A stretch of DNA of 64,000 nt, taken from positions 4,757 through 68,756 of the forward strand of contig JANXBX010000009.1 in the NCBI GenBank assembly GCA_025060595.1. The letters are read 5' to 3'. Below, in pieces: positions 18,542 through 28,153 of this stretch; position 1 is the stretch's first letter; every line of letters begins with the position of its first letter. A program made the translations under genes and the position numbers. Source of the stretch: Synergistota bacterium. Its GTDB lineage: Bacteria; Synergistota; GBS-1. The notes under the pieces are model-generated. The model did not search any database and was not told where the DNA came from. It saw only the letters and a list, made by a program, of their open reading frames with translations.

Positions 18542-19006
18542 CTAGGTTTTTTCTCTAATGGCCACATCTATTTCCATATCCCCAAGGGGGGTTGAAATCG
18601 GTATGCTAAGCATAGGAATCTCGAAAGTGATTTCTATATCTCTACCTTTAACTAGTGTAGGAGGAGAAATATTAATCTTCAAACCTTTAGATCCAAGAAG
18701 AATAACAGCATTCCCCGTAACCATATTAGCAAATTCACTTATTGCACTTCTAGCTAAATCATTTAACTCTTCAACCGGAAAACCCATCATCATAGCTGAG
18801 GCCAGATTTTTAGCCACTTCTTCCTTCATTGTATATACTATTTGTCCTTCTAAATCCCCAATAAGACTTACAAAAACTGCAATCTCATAAGAAGAAAGCA
18901 TATCAGTTCTTAGACTAAGTTGACCTCTTTTCCCGTCAACTTGTGTCGTTTGTTTTAAAACATTAAAAAAAGCGCTTACAAATGGATTTATGTACTCTGC
19001 TTTCAT
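18542..19006 (-). CDS. cheX: CheX-like chemotaxis phosphatase domain protein
   Basis: 154 residues. The MKAEYINPFVSAFFNVL start and the ExxN active-site segment (SEFANMVTGNA near residue 90), followed by the second half-repeat ending in PLGDMEIDVA, match CheX/CheC family proteins, which dephosphorylate CheY-P. No other chemotaxis gene is in the window. The pilus locus lies 17 kb upstream in the same run, so it might act on a response regulator for twitching motility; that link is speculative. The start overlaps the fmt stop. Confidence 0.88.
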   Translation of the reverse strand: MKAEYINPFVSAFFNVLKQTTQVDGKRGQLSLRTDMLSSYEIAVFVSLIGDLEGQIVYTMKEEVAKNLASAMMMGFPVEELNDLARSAISEFANMVTGNAVILLGSKGLKINISPPTLVKGRDIEITFEIPMLSIPISTPLGDMEIDVAIREKT

Positions 19007-19920
19007 TTCCCCAATATCTCACCCCTTAAAGGATTATATCCACAACAGAACTCGATAGCACTCATTTCTCTTTTCCCCTCTAGTTGAAGTCTTTTAATTA
19101 ATAAAGAATTTTCTCCTGTGCAAACTAAAATTCCTTCTCTACTCACACTCAAAACTTCACCAGGATAGCATTTATAATGTTCTTTTATAAATTCTACTTC
19201 TAAAATCTTAAGAAGTTTTCCCCTAAAGTTTGTTATAGCGCCTGGCTCAGGGCTTAAAGCTCTAACAAGCTTATCAATATACTCCGCAGATAAAGACCAG
19301 TTTATAATCCGTTCTTCCTTGCTGAATTTAGGAGCATAAGTAGCTTCCTCCTCGGATTGGGGTGTCCTAGGTGCTTTGCCTAAACCTATTAAAGTTATAG
19401 TCTCTTCAACTAAATTAGCTCCCTCTTCTGCAAGTTTCCTAAAGAGCTCACCATAATAAGTTTTCTCACCTATAATAATTCTTTTTTGCAAAATTATATC
19501 CCCTGCATCGACTCTTTCGTTAACAAAAAATGTTGTTAAACCAGTTTCTTTCTCTCCTGCTAATAAAGCTCGTCTTATAGGTTCCGGACCTCGGTACTTT
19601 GGAAGCAAAGATGGGTGAAGGGCTATAACTCCCAGTGGGTAACTCTCTATGATGTTACGAGGAATTATAAAACCACAGTCTATAATTACCATAAGGTCAC
19701 CTAGCGGGGAAAAATCTTTAATAGAGGAAAGCTTCCAAACGTTTATACCCTTATGTTCTGCCCAAATCGCAACAGGTGTGGGAGAAAGCTTATATCCTCT
19801 CCCCTTAGGTTTATCTATCTGCGTTATTACTCCTATAACATCAAATTTTTCAGAAATTCTCTCAAAAGATGGGATTCCAAATATTCCACTTCCAGCTAAG
19901 ACTATCCTCACTTTTCCCAC
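19003..19920 (-). CDS. fmt: Methionyl-tRNA formyltransferase (catalytic Asn replaced)
   Basis: 305 residues, normal length. It has the formyltransferase core with LHPSLLPKYRG (101-111), the catalytic Asp at 138 (RVDAGD), a GlyAla-rich middle, ATYAPKFSKEE, and the C-terminal OB-like domain (RALSPEPGAI). It formylates initiator Met-tRNA. The catalytic Asn-x-His triad member is missing: residue 100 is Ala (IALHPS) where the family has Asn. His102 and Asp138 are spaced 36 residues apart, as in PurN, so the alignment is secure. It overlaps def by 13 bp, the usual def-fmt pairing. Confidence 0.9.
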   Translation of the reverse strand: MGKVRIVLAGSGIFGIPSFERISEKFDVIGVITQIDKPKGRGYKLSPTPVAIWAEHKGINVWKLSSIKDFSPLGDLMVIIDCGFIIPRNIIESYPLGVIALHPSLLPKYRGPEPIRRALLAGEKETGLTTFFVNERVDAGDIILQKRIIIGEKTYYGELFRKLAEEGANLVEETITLIGLGKAPRTPQSEEEATYAPKFSKEERIINWSLSAEYIDKLVRALSPEPGAITNFRGKLLKILEVEFIKEHYKCYPGEVLSVSREGILVCTGENSLLIKRLQLEGKREMSAIEFCCGYNPLRGEILGK

Positions 19921-20399
19921 AACTTCCTCATTTTAGATTTTATAATAGCTCTCCGAGCGGGTGAAAGATAATCTATAAGAAGTTTTCCGTCTAAATGATC
20001 TATTTCATGTAAAATTGCCCTTGCTAAAAGTCCATCTCCTTCTACTATATAATCTTTCCCCTCAGTATTAAAAGCTTTAATCCTAACCCATTTAGGCCTT
20101 TTAATAACTTCATAGATATTAGGAAAACTCAAACATCCTTCCTTTTCGTCAACCAATTCAGTACTGGTCTCTAATATCGTTGGATTTACCATAACAAGTG
20201 GTTCATTTTCTTTTAATACCACAGCTACTCTTTTGGAAATTCCTATTTGAGGAGCAGCTAAACCTAAACCATCATTTTCAAACATAATTTTCACCATTTC
20301 TTCAACAAGTGAAATTAAAGCAGCATCGTAGATATTTACTTCTTCACTTCTTTTTCGAAGTATGGGATCACCATATATCCTTATTTTACTTCTATCCAT
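19908..20399 (-). CDS. def: Peptide deformylase
   Basis: 163 residues with all three motifs: GLGLAAPQIG near residue 44, EGCLSFP near 89, and HEIDHLDG near 131, which supply the Cys and two His metal ligands and the catalytic Glu. It removes the formyl group from nascent proteins and is paired with fmt. It starts 15 bp after the S1-protein gene. Confidence 0.97.
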   Translation of the reverse strand: MDRSKIRIYGDPILRKRSEEVNIYDAALISLVEEMVKIMFENDGLGLAAPQIGISKRVAVVLKENEPLVMVNPTILETSTELVDEKEGCLSFPNIYEVIKRPKWVRIKAFNTEGKDYIVEGDGLLARAILHEIDHLDGKLLIDYLSPARRAIIKSKMRKLWEK

Positions 20400-20414
20400 A
20401 TCCGCTTCTCTTAT

Positions 20415-21887
20415 TTATTTTTTAAAAAGCTTCTTCCAATTCATAATATCTCCCATAGTAACACTGGGTTCCTCACCAAGGATTTCTTTCATACTTTCCT
20501 TAAGCTTTTCTTCTTGTTCTCTCTTTTCTTCTTCTTTTTTCCTTCTTTCTTCTCTTTCCCTTTCAAGAATAAGCTCCTTAACACTTAACCTTATTCTTCT
20601 TTCTTCCGGTTTAACCTCAAGAACCTTAACCTCTAACTCTTCTCCCTCTTTAACACACTCACTCGGATGTCTAATTCTGCCTTTGGTAAGATGAGAAACA
20701 TGTATTAATCCTTCAACACCAGGTCTAAGTTCAACAAAAGCACCGAAGTCCGCAAGCTTTGTAACTTTAACTTTAAGAATATCCCCAACCTTAAACACAT
20801 CAGCAATACCTTCCCAAGGATCTAAAAGCTGTTTCCTTCCTAATCTCATTTTCTTCTCAGCTGCATTAATATTCAGGATTTTTACTTTAATTTTTTGCCC
20901 TTCCCTTACTATCTTTTTGGGATTTTCTACATCAACCCAATCTAAATCTCTTAAAAATATAAGCCCTTCTACACCTGGTTCAAGCTCAACAAAAACTCCA
21001 AAATTAGTAATTCTTGTAACTTTACCTTCACAAATATCTCCTACTTTATATTTTTCCTCTATACTATCCCAAGGGTTAGGCTGAAGTTGCTTTAAACTTA
21101 AAGACACTTTTTCTTCATCTGGTTTAACTTCTATAACCTTAGCTTTGATTTTTTGTCCCTTTCTTACTACATCTCTTGGTTGAACATCCCTGCTCCAAGA
21201 AAGCTCACTTAAATGTATCAAACCTTCGACTGGTCCAAGATCAACAAAAACGCCGAAATTAGTTATTCCGCTAACCTTACCTTCAACAATGTCACCTTCT
21301 TTAAGAGTTGAAAGCAACTTTTCTTTCTCCTTTTGAAATTCTTCCTCGAGAACTGCTCTTCTTGAAAGTATAATTCTCCTTTTTTTCTTATCAGCTTCAA
21401 CAATTTTCACTTCTATGTCTTTACCTTTAAACTTCCAGGGAGAAACAGGTTTTTCAGGAAGAGAAAGATGTGACTGAGGGATGAATCCTTCTAATCCAAA
21501 AACATCTACCATTAACCCCCCTTTAACCTTTTTAATTCCCTTCACCTTTAACACTTTGTCCTCGCTCTGAAAACTCCTTATACGATCCCAAGCTTCTTCA
21601 AATACAGCACGCCATCTTGAAAGACGTATTAAGCCATCGTCTCCCTTACCAATATCTAAAACATAAACTTTAACTTTATCACCAATTTCTGGCTTTCTAT
21701 CCTTTTCAACTATAAAGGGAGCCGCCCATTCTCCCTTTGGTATTACCCCCTCTGTTTTAGTTCCTATATCTACTATTATCTCCTCAGGCTTAACCTGAAC
21801 AATTCTCCCCTCTAAGATATCTCCTTTTTGAGGTTGACAAATTTCAACAGGATAAGTCGCATTTCCCTGGGCTTGAACTACGTTCAT
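20415..21887 (-). CDS. rpsA: S1-domain RNA-binding protein, five S1 repeats (RpsA-like)
   Basis: About 490 residues from an ATG at 21887 (GGGGGTG about 10 bp upstream). Five S1 OB-fold repeats can be read, each starting with a G-D-(I/V)-x-(E/K)-x-(K/R)-V pattern: starts are near residues 22, 95, 190, 270 and 355. A charged coiled-coil tail (EREREERRKKEEEKREQEE) follows. It is either ribosomal protein S1 or the S1 partner often fused to IspH in Clostridia; here the two are separate but overlapping genes. It likely helps mRNA binding on the 30S subunit. Confidence 0.92.
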   Translation of the reverse strand: MNVVQAQGNATYPVEICQPQKGDILEGRIVQVKPEEIIVDIGTKTEGVIPKGEWAAPFIVEKDRKPEIGDKVKVYVLDIGKGDDGLIRLSRWRAVFEEAWDRIRSFQSEDKVLKVKGIKKVKGGLMVDVFGLEGFIPQSHLSLPEKPVSPWKFKGKDIEVKIVEADKKKRRIILSRRAVLEEEFQKEKEKLLSTLKEGDIVEGKVSGITNFGVFVDLGPVEGLIHLSELSWSRDVQPRDVVRKGQKIKAKVIEVKPDEEKVSLSLKQLQPNPWDSIEEKYKVGDICEGKVTRITNFGVFVELEPGVEGLIFLRDLDWVDVENPKKIVREGQKIKVKILNINAAEKKMRLGRKQLLDPWEGIADVFKVGDILKVKVTKLADFGAFVELRPGVEGLIHVSHLTKGRIRHPSECVKEGEELEVKVLEVKPEERRIRLSVKELILEREREERRKKEEEKREQEEKLKESMKEILGEEPSVTMGDIMNWKKLFKK

Positions 21888-22734
21888 TCCAAACTTCACC
21901 CCCATATTTTCTTAAAATCGCCAAAACTGCTTTTATTTGCCAATCTGGGGTTGAAGCCCCGCTGGCCAATCCAATATTCTCTAACCCTTTAAACCACCCC
22001 CCAGAAATCTCCTTCGGAGATTCTATATGATAAACATTCTTTAAGTAACCTTGACACAATCCCACAAGTCTTTTCGTATTAGCACTGTTTTTACCTCCAA
22101 CAACTAAGATCGCATCGCTTCTTAAAACTAAATCTTTCACAGCTTTTTCTCTTCTAATAGTAGCATCACATATTGTGTTAACCAATTTTAATTCTTTTAC
22201 TCTTTGAGAGAGGTCTATAGCCAATTTTATAAAGACACTTAACTCTTGAGTAGTCTGAGAAACCAAACCTATTTTATCAGATATAGAAATAAAATCCAAG
22301 TCCCTTTCCTTTTCAATTACAAAAACTCTTTCCTTAATATAACTTATAACTCCCTGAACTTCAGGATGATTCAAGTCACCATAAAGTAAAATACTATAGC
22401 CCTTATCAACTAGCGATTGGACAACCTTTCTAATTCTTTTAACAAAAGGACATGTAGCATCTACTAACTTGCTATCTTTTTTTAAAAGAACTTCTATCTC
22501 TTCTTGTCTCAAGCCATGAGATCTTATAACAACATAAGATCCTATAGGTATATCCTCCACACTTTCTACGCTTATTAAACCCTTCGTTTTTAATCGATTC
22601 ATTTCTAAGGGGTTATGAATCAGGTTTCCAATCACATATACCCTATTAACTTCAGTAAGAAGTTTTTCCACTATATTGACAGCTCTTTTAACTCCAAAAC
22701 AAAAACCTATTTCAGAGGATAATAAAACTTTCAT
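21844..22734 (-). CDS. ispH: 4-hydroxy-3-methylbut-2-enyl diphosphate reductase IspH
   Basis: 296 residues from the ATG at 22734 (MKVLLSSEIGFCFGVKRAV), with AGGTG about 9 bp upstream. The three Fe-S cysteines are at the first GFCFGV, the DATCPFV segment and the NTICDATIRR segment; IRSHG and SGASTPDW are also present. It makes IPP and DMAPP in the last step of the MEP pathway. Its 3' end overlaps the S1 gene by 44 bp, recalling the IspH-S1 fusions of Clostridia. Confidence 0.96.
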   Translation of the reverse strand: MKVLLSSEIGFCFGVKRAVNIVEKLLTEVNRVYVIGNLIHNPLEMNRLKTKGLISVESVEDIPIGSYVVIRSHGLRQEEIEVLLKKDSKLVDATCPFVKRIRKVVQSLVDKGYSILLYGDLNHPEVQGVISYIKERVFVIEKERDLDFISISDKIGLVSQTTQELSVFIKLAIDLSQRVKELKLVNTICDATIRREKAVKDLVLRSDAILVVGGKNSANTKRLVGLCQGYLKNVYHIESPKEISGGWFKGLENIGLASGASTPDWQIKAVLAILRKYGGEVWNERSSSPGKCDLSC

Positions 22735-22785
22735 AACAGAGACACCTATATTATATTTTAATTTAAACAAAATTGGCTATTATTA

Positions 22786-23703
22786 TTAAAGGCTGGTATT
22801 TAGCCATCTTTCCACCCTTTCCAATATTTCCTTGAGGTTGTCAGGATGAAACCACTCTACGTCCTTCCATTTACCAAACCATGTCATCTGTCTTTTCGCA
22901 TAGTGTCTTGTATCTTTTTTTATAGCATTTATTGCTTCCTTTAATGAATACTTTCCCCTGAAATAATCACATATTTCTCTATATCCATGTCCTTTCATTG
23001 CTGGAAGATCAGGAGAGTACCCTGCCTCAAGCAAACTTTTAACTTCTTCTACAAGTCCTTGAGAAATCATCTTTTCTACTCTTTTATCTATACGATCATA
23101 AAGTTCGCTTCTCTCTCTATTCAAACCTATCCAAAGTATTTTATAATCATTTTTGTCCTTTCTCTTGCAAGAATGCCAATAACTTAAAGGTTTACCTGTA
23201 ATATAGTAAACTTCCAAAGCCCGCACCATTCTGTGAAGGTCGTTAGAGTGAATTCTTTTAGCACTTATAGGATCAACCTTTGATAACTCTTCATAAAGTC
23301 TATCTTTCCCGAGTTGAGTAAGACTCTTACGTAAATTTTCATCAGCCTTAGGCAAGTAAGATATGGGGTTTCTAAGAAAAAGCCAGTAGTAAAGAGCGCT
23401 TCCTCCAACCATAAGAGGAATCTTTCCGCGTTCAAGAATACCATTAATTATTTTACTAGCATCAATACAGAAGTCTCCTGCTGTGTAAACCTCATTTGGG
23501 AAAACTATATCTATAAGGTAGTGAGGGATTTTATTCCTTATCTCCAAGGGAGGCTTAGCTGTACCAATATCCATAAGTTTGTATATCTGCTTAGAATCTA
23601 CTGAAACTATTTCACAATTAAACCTTTTAGCGATTTCGATCGAGGTTTCTGTTTTCCCCACAGCTGTAGGTCCGAGTAAAACTATTACTATTTTCTTAAC
23701 CAT
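22786..23703 (-). CDS. miaA: tRNA dimethylallyltransferase MiaA
   Basis: 305 residues. LLGPTAVGKTETSIEIAKR (P-loop near residue 9), VDSKQIYKLMDIGTAKP, GGSALYYWLF, and the C-terminal QMTWFGK. It transfers a dimethylallyl group to A37 of tRNAs reading UNN codons. Its position after mutS-mutL is a conserved arrangement. It overlaps mutL by 16 bp. A 51-bp AT-rich gap follows before ispH. Confidence 0.96.
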   Translation of the reverse strand: MVKKIVIVLLGPTAVGKTETSIEIAKRFNCEIVSVDSKQIYKLMDIGTAKPPLEIRNKIPHYLIDIVFPNEVYTAGDFCIDASKIINGILERGKIPLMVGGSALYYWLFLRNPISYLPKADENLRKSLTQLGKDRLYEELSKVDPISAKRIHSNDLHRMVRALEVYYITGKPLSYWHSCKRKDKNDYKILWIGLNRERSELYDRIDKRVEKMISQGLVEEVKSLLEAGYSPDLPAMKGHGYREICDYFRGKYSLKEAINAIKKDTRHYAKRQMTWFGKWKDVEWFHPDNLKEILERVERWLNTSL

Positions 23704-25322
23704 TTTTCTATTTCTTCATAAGTCAAAAGATATTTTATCGGCCTACCATGCGGGCAGAGATCAAAGTTTCCACACTGAGCAAGCTCATCCAATAGAAGTT
23801 GCAATTCTTCTAAAGTTTTAATATCACCAAGTTTAGGAGCCGCATGACAAGCAAGATCAGCCCATGCTTTTATTAGATCTATACTTCCCTCATTAAGTAG
23901 CGACTTTATCGCCTCTCCCCAATTTATTTTCAAATCTGACAAGGGGGAAGGCACACCTCGCAATAAAAAAGCATTTTTACCAAATTCTTCTATTTCAAAG
24001 CCCAGTTCTTTAAATAAAGCAATTCTATCACGTAAAGTAGAGGAGGTATAAGAATCGAACTGTAAAACAAAAGGAACAAGAAGTTGAACCGTAACTTTAG
24101 AACTTTTAAGTCTTTCAAAAATGAGCCTTTCTAATAAGGCATGAGGATCTATTATTGCTATCCCTATAGGCGTTTCAGCTATAAAATACCCCCTTTCAGT
24201 ACGAGCGATGACTTTTATTGAACTTGAGAACTCTTTTTCCTTACATTCATATTCAAATAAGCTCTCTCTCAAGGTCATAGAATTTTCTGTTTTTTCTTCT
24301 ACATAAAGAGGGGTTCTAGGAATAGAGGCTCTAAAATCCATTGCAGAAAGCTTTTTTATGGAAAAGGCTTTTCTAATGGCATTGTACACAAACGTATAAA
24401 CCTCACTTGCTTCTAAAAACCTTATTTCAAGTTTGGTGGGATGAACGTTTGGGTCAATAAGAAAGGGTTTTGCACCAAGTTTAATAAATCCCATAACCGG
24501 AAATTTCCCTGGAGGAAAGGATAGAGAATCTGTAATAGCCCTCCTAATTAAATCGTTTTTAACAGGTCTGTTATTTATAAAAATAAACAACTCTCCGCTG
24601 CTCTTGCCAGAAAATGATAAAAAACCTTCAAGTTCGTATTTGTTATTGCTGAATTTTAATTCTTTCATCTCTTTTAAAAATTCAATTCCAAATATATTTT
24701 TTATATTATCCTCTAAGGTGTTACCACTGCTTAAAAACAAGTCTTCATTCTTATATAAATAAAACTTAACATTAGAAAAAGCTAGAATATAAGATAATAC
24801 TATTTTAAGTATTTTATTCCATTCTATCGATGAGCTTCTTAAAAGTTTTCTTCTTAAAGGTAAGTTATAAAACAGAGAACGAACTATTACAGTTGTCCCT
24901 TCGCCAAAAAACCCTAACTCTTTGTGAACTTTTTTACCCCCATTTATAATTATCCTTGTTCCTAAGTTTTCACCTTTAGCATGAGTTATAAGTTCTACTA
25001 TTGCAACTTCGGCGATGCTCGGTAAAGCTTCTCCTCGAAAGCCTAATGTATTAAGATTATATAGATCATCCAAGGAAGAAATTTTACTTGTAGCGTATCT
25101 CTCAAAAGCAAGCTCCACATCATCCATTGGTATTCCAATTCCATCGTCAGATACTTTTATTAATTCTCTTCCTCCATCCTCAATATAAATTCTTATTTCC
25201 TTAGAAAAAGCGTCTAAAGAGTTTTCAATAAGCTCTTTAACTACAGAAGCAGGTCTTTCAACAACCTCTCCTGCTGCTATTTTCGAAACGATTTCTTGAG
25301 GAAGTCTTTTTATTTTTCCCAA
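23688..25322 (-). CDS. mutL: DNA mismatch repair protein MutL
   Basis: 544 residues. The GHKL ATPase N-terminus shows IAAGEVVERPASVVKEL, ENSLDAFSK, DDGIGI and GFRGEALPSIAE. The C-terminal dimerisation domain keeps the endonuclease pattern in altered form: DPHALLER near 387 instead of DQHA, ACHA in place of ACR, and an intact CPHGRP near the end. It couples MutS recognition to nicking. It lies 12 bp after mutS. Confidence 0.95.
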   Translation of the reverse strand: MGKIKRLPQEIVSKIAAGEVVERPASVVKELIENSLDAFSKEIRIYIEDGGRELIKVSDDGIGIPMDDVELAFERYATSKISSLDDLYNLNTLGFRGEALPSIAEVAIVELITHAKGENLGTRIIINGGKKVHKELGFFGEGTTVIVRSLFYNLPLRRKLLRSSSIEWNKILKIVLSYILAFSNVKFYLYKNEDLFLSSGNTLEDNIKNIFGIEFLKEMKELKFSNNKYELEGFLSFSGKSSGELFIFINNRPVKNDLIRRAITDSLSFPPGKFPVMGFIKLGAKPFLIDPNVHPTKLEIRFLEASEVYTFVYNAIRKAFSIKKLSAMDFRASIPRTPLYVEEKTENSMTLRESLFEYECKEKEFSSSIKVIARTERGYFIAETPIGIAIIDPHALLERLIFERLKSSKVTVQLLVPFVLQFDSYTSSTLRDRIALFKELGFEIEEFGKNAFLLRGVPSPLSDLKINWGEAIKSLLNEGSIDLIKAWADLACHAAPKLGDIKTLEELQLLLDELAQCGNFDLCPHGRPIKYLLTYEEIEKWLRK

Positions 25323-25334
25323 AAAACCGCCTCC

Positions 25335-27752
25335 TTAACTAACAAATAAACTCAGCTGTTTAGGAGGATAAAAAGTCTCTTCTTTCTTTTCTAGCTTTCT
25401 TAAAATTTCGTTAGCCCTTCTTACGACCTCTGAAGGAAGACCTGCTATTTTTGCAACTTCTATACCGTAGCTTTTGTTCATCTTGCCACTTCTAACTTTA
25501 TATAAGAAGGTAAGCCCTTCACCCTTGTCATCAACTGCCATATGGTAATTCTTAAGAGCAGGTAAGTACCTCTCGAGTTCTGTTAGTTCATGATAATGAG
25601 TTGCAAAAAGAACCTTTGCTCCTACAAAGTTATATAAATACTCTATAACAGCCCAAGCAATACTCAATCCATCATAAGTACTCGTTCCTCTCCCTACCTC
25701 ATCCAAAATAACCAGGCTTTTAGGGGTAGCATTTCTAAGAATATTTGCAGTTTCTGACATTTCTATCATAAAAGTACTTTCTCCTCTAGAAATATCATCC
25801 ATAGCACCTATGCGAGTAAATATCCTATCTACCAAGCCTATTTTAGCTAGTTTAGCCGGGACAAAGCTTCCCATTTGAGCCATTATAACTATATGAGCTA
25901 CTTGTCTCAAATAAGTTGATTTTCCAGCCATATTAGGCCCAGTTAAAATTATAATTCTACATTTGGACTGATCCAAATAAACATCGTTCGGGATAAACCT
26001 TTCTCTACCTACAAAGCACTCTACAACAGGATGTCTACCATCTTTTATAGTAATTACATTAGAGTCTATAATTTCCGGTTTAACATAACCATTTTTAAGA
26101 GCTACAAAGGCCAAGGATGAAAGAACATCTATTTCTGCAATAGCATCAGAAAGTTTTTTTAAAGAATCAGCTCTTCTCAAAATCTTCTCCCTTAACTCTT
26201 CTTTTATCTTTGAAGTTATCTCCATTATTCTTTCTTCTGCCGTTAATATTCTCTCCTCATATTCCTTTAATTCTCTGGTTATAAATCTTTCCGCCTGAAC
26301 TAGAGTTTGCTTTCTTTCATAGTCAGAAGGAACCATGTTTACGTTTGCTTTAGTAACTTCTATGTAATAGCCAAAAACCTTGTTATAACCAACTTTTAGA
26401 GATTTTATACCCGTTCTTTTTCTCTCTCTCTCCTCAAATGAAACTATCCATTGTCTTCCTTCCATTAAGAGATTTTTAAGCTCATCGAGTTCTTCGTCAT
26501 AACCTATCCTGATAAAATCTTCATCATTTATAGAATGAGGAGGAAGATCAACTAAAACTTCGTCCAAAATTTCAAACACATCCAGGCTCTCAAAGATTGG
26601 TTCTAGTAGTTTTTCAAAAAGAGGAATGTTTTCTAGCAGCTTTAATATCTCAGGAAGCCTACTTAAGGAATCTCTAAGCATAGCTAAATCTTTAGCACTG
26701 AAAGTCTTTAAACCTAACCTTCCTAAGATTCTATCTATATCGTATATACCGCTTAAGTTTTCCCTGATCTTACGAAGAGAATTAAAATCATTATAAAAAT
26801 ATTCCACTCTATTAAGGCGCTCTTTTATTTTCTCTTTAGATCTAAGAGGCCTTAAAATCCACAATTTGAGCATCCTTCGACCCATTGGAGTTACCGTTTT
26901 ATTGAGGACACCAAAAAGAGTAGCTTCCTCATCTCCATGAAGTCCTTGAATAAGTTCAAGGTTCTTCTGTGTTGTATAATCTAATACCACAAAGTCCTTA
27001 GGATGCTGAACCTTTATTTGCGTTATATGTTTAAGATCTACAAGTTGAGTCCGTTGAAGATAAGAAAGCAAAGCACCCGCTGCTGCTATACCACTATGTT
27101 TATCTTTACAACCAAAAACTTCAAGACTCTTTACTCCAAAGTGCTTTTTTAAAACATTTTCAGCACTTCTCCAATCAAAGTCCGACTTAGGTAAAAAAGT
27201 CCTAGGAATATTTCCAGAAACAGCCTCAATATCAAAATTCTCTGGCAAAAGAAGTTCGCTGGGAGATAATCGTTCTATCTCTGAAAGAAAGTCTTTTTCA
27301 TCAACTTCCATTAGATAAAAGTCTCCATCAATTAGATCAGCGTAACTTAAACCAAATATATTACTACAAGGAAACACAGCAGCTATATAATTAGCCTCTC
27401 CCTCCTCACTTTCTATTGTTCCAGGTGTAACTATACGAACTACTTCTCGCTTTACTATTTTTTTATTCTCCGATTCTCCTACCTGCTCACATATAACAAC
27501 CTTATAGCCTTTTTTGACAAGCTTTCGAAGATAGATACTAGCTGAGTGATAAGGAACCCCAGCAAGCGGAACCTTCTTTTCTCTATCTCTCGAAGTCAAA
27601 GTAAGACCAAGCTCTCGAGCTGCTATGTAAGCATCTTCATAAAACATTTCATAAAAATCCCCCATCCTAAAAAAAACAATAGCATCGCGATATTTTTCTT
27701 TAATTTCCATATATTGTTTTAAAGCTGGAGTTAGTTCTTCTTTATCAATCAT
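25335..27752 (-). CDS. mutS: DNA mismatch repair protein MutS
   Basis: 805 residues. The mismatch-reading FYEMF motif is near residue 31 (RMGDFYEMFYEDA), the connector and lever domains follow, and the ATPase has TGPNMAGKSTYLRQ (about 593), the ST(F)MIEMSE loop, DEVGRGTSTYDG and ATHYHEL. This is a full MutS1. The start overlaps the ruvX stop by 4 bp. The order is ruvX-mutS-mutL. Confidence 0.97.
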   Translation of the reverse strand: MIDKEELTPALKQYMEIKEKYRDAIVFFRMGDFYEMFYEDAYIAARELGLTLTSRDREKKVPLAGVPYHSASIYLRKLVKKGYKVVICEQVGESENKKIVKREVVRIVTPGTIESEEGEANYIAAVFPCSNIFGLSYADLIDGDFYLMEVDEKDFLSEIERLSPSELLLPENFDIEAVSGNIPRTFLPKSDFDWRSAENVLKKHFGVKSLEVFGCKDKHSGIAAAGALLSYLQRTQLVDLKHITQIKVQHPKDFVVLDYTTQKNLELIQGLHGDEEATLFGVLNKTVTPMGRRMLKLWILRPLRSKEKIKERLNRVEYFYNDFNSLRKIRENLSGIYDIDRILGRLGLKTFSAKDLAMLRDSLSRLPEILKLLENIPLFEKLLEPIFESLDVFEILDEVLVDLPPHSINDEDFIRIGYDEELDELKNLLMEGRQWIVSFEERERKRTGIKSLKVGYNKVFGYYIEVTKANVNMVPSDYERKQTLVQAERFITRELKEYEERILTAEERIMEITSKIKEELREKILRRADSLKKLSDAIAEIDVLSSLAFVALKNGYVKPEIIDSNVITIKDGRHPVVECFVGRERFIPNDVYLDQSKCRIIILTGPNMAGKSTYLRQVAHIVIMAQMGSFVPAKLAKIGLVDRIFTRIGAMDDISRGESTFMIEMSETANILRNATPKSLVILDEVGRGTSTYDGLSIAWAVIEYLYNFVGAKVLFATHYHELTELERYLPALKNYHMAVDDKGEGLTFLYKVRSGKMNKSYGIEVAKIAGLPSEVVRRANEILRKLEKKEETFYPPKQLSLFVS

Positions 27753-28153
27753 TTATTTCTGGTGCTCCTTAAAAAAGCTTCGAGTACTAAAGATGCTGCA
27801 ATCTTATCCACAAGATTTTTCTTTTTCCTAAGTTTTATTTTGTGAAACTTCATAGTTTTCTCCGCCTCTGTTGAAGAAAACCACTCCTTCCAAAGATTAA
27901 CCTTAAATCCAAGATTCTCCAATTCAAGTTTAAATTTCAAAACCTCTTCTTCCGAAGATCCCGAAACTCCATCGGTTCTTGCAGGAAAACCAAGAACAAT
28001 TTCAAATTCTCCTAGCATTTGCTTTAGGTTAGCAAGTTCACCACCTAAAGCTTCCTTTTTAACGATCTTAAATGGAATAGAAATTTTACCATCTGGATCA
28101 CTAATAGCTATACCTATTCTTTTACTTCCCCAATCTAAACCTACATACCTCAT
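27749..28153 (-). CDS. ruvX: RuvX/YqgF Holliday-junction-resolvase-like protein
   Basis: 134 residues with the RNase H-like N-terminus RYVGLDWGSKRIGIAISDP, the EIVLGFPARTDG strand, and the C-terminal DKIAASLVLEAFL. YqgF proteins process pre-16S rRNA and may act on branched DNA. It lies between alaS and mutS with 4-bp overlaps on both sides; alaS-ruvX adjacency is widespread. Confidence 0.93.
   Translation of the reverse strand: MRYVGLDWGSKRIGIAISDPDGKISIPFKIVKKEALGGELANLKQMLGEFEIVLGFPARTDGVSGSSEEEVLKFKLELENLGFKVNLWKEWFSSTEAEKTMKFHKIKLRKKKNLVDKIAASLVLEAFLRSTRNK

Noticed and set aside
22750-22755. Perfect TATAAT upstream of ispH on the minus strand
   Set aside because: A start 7 bp downstream would fall inside the ribosome site and no -35 is present; AT-rich chance match is likely.
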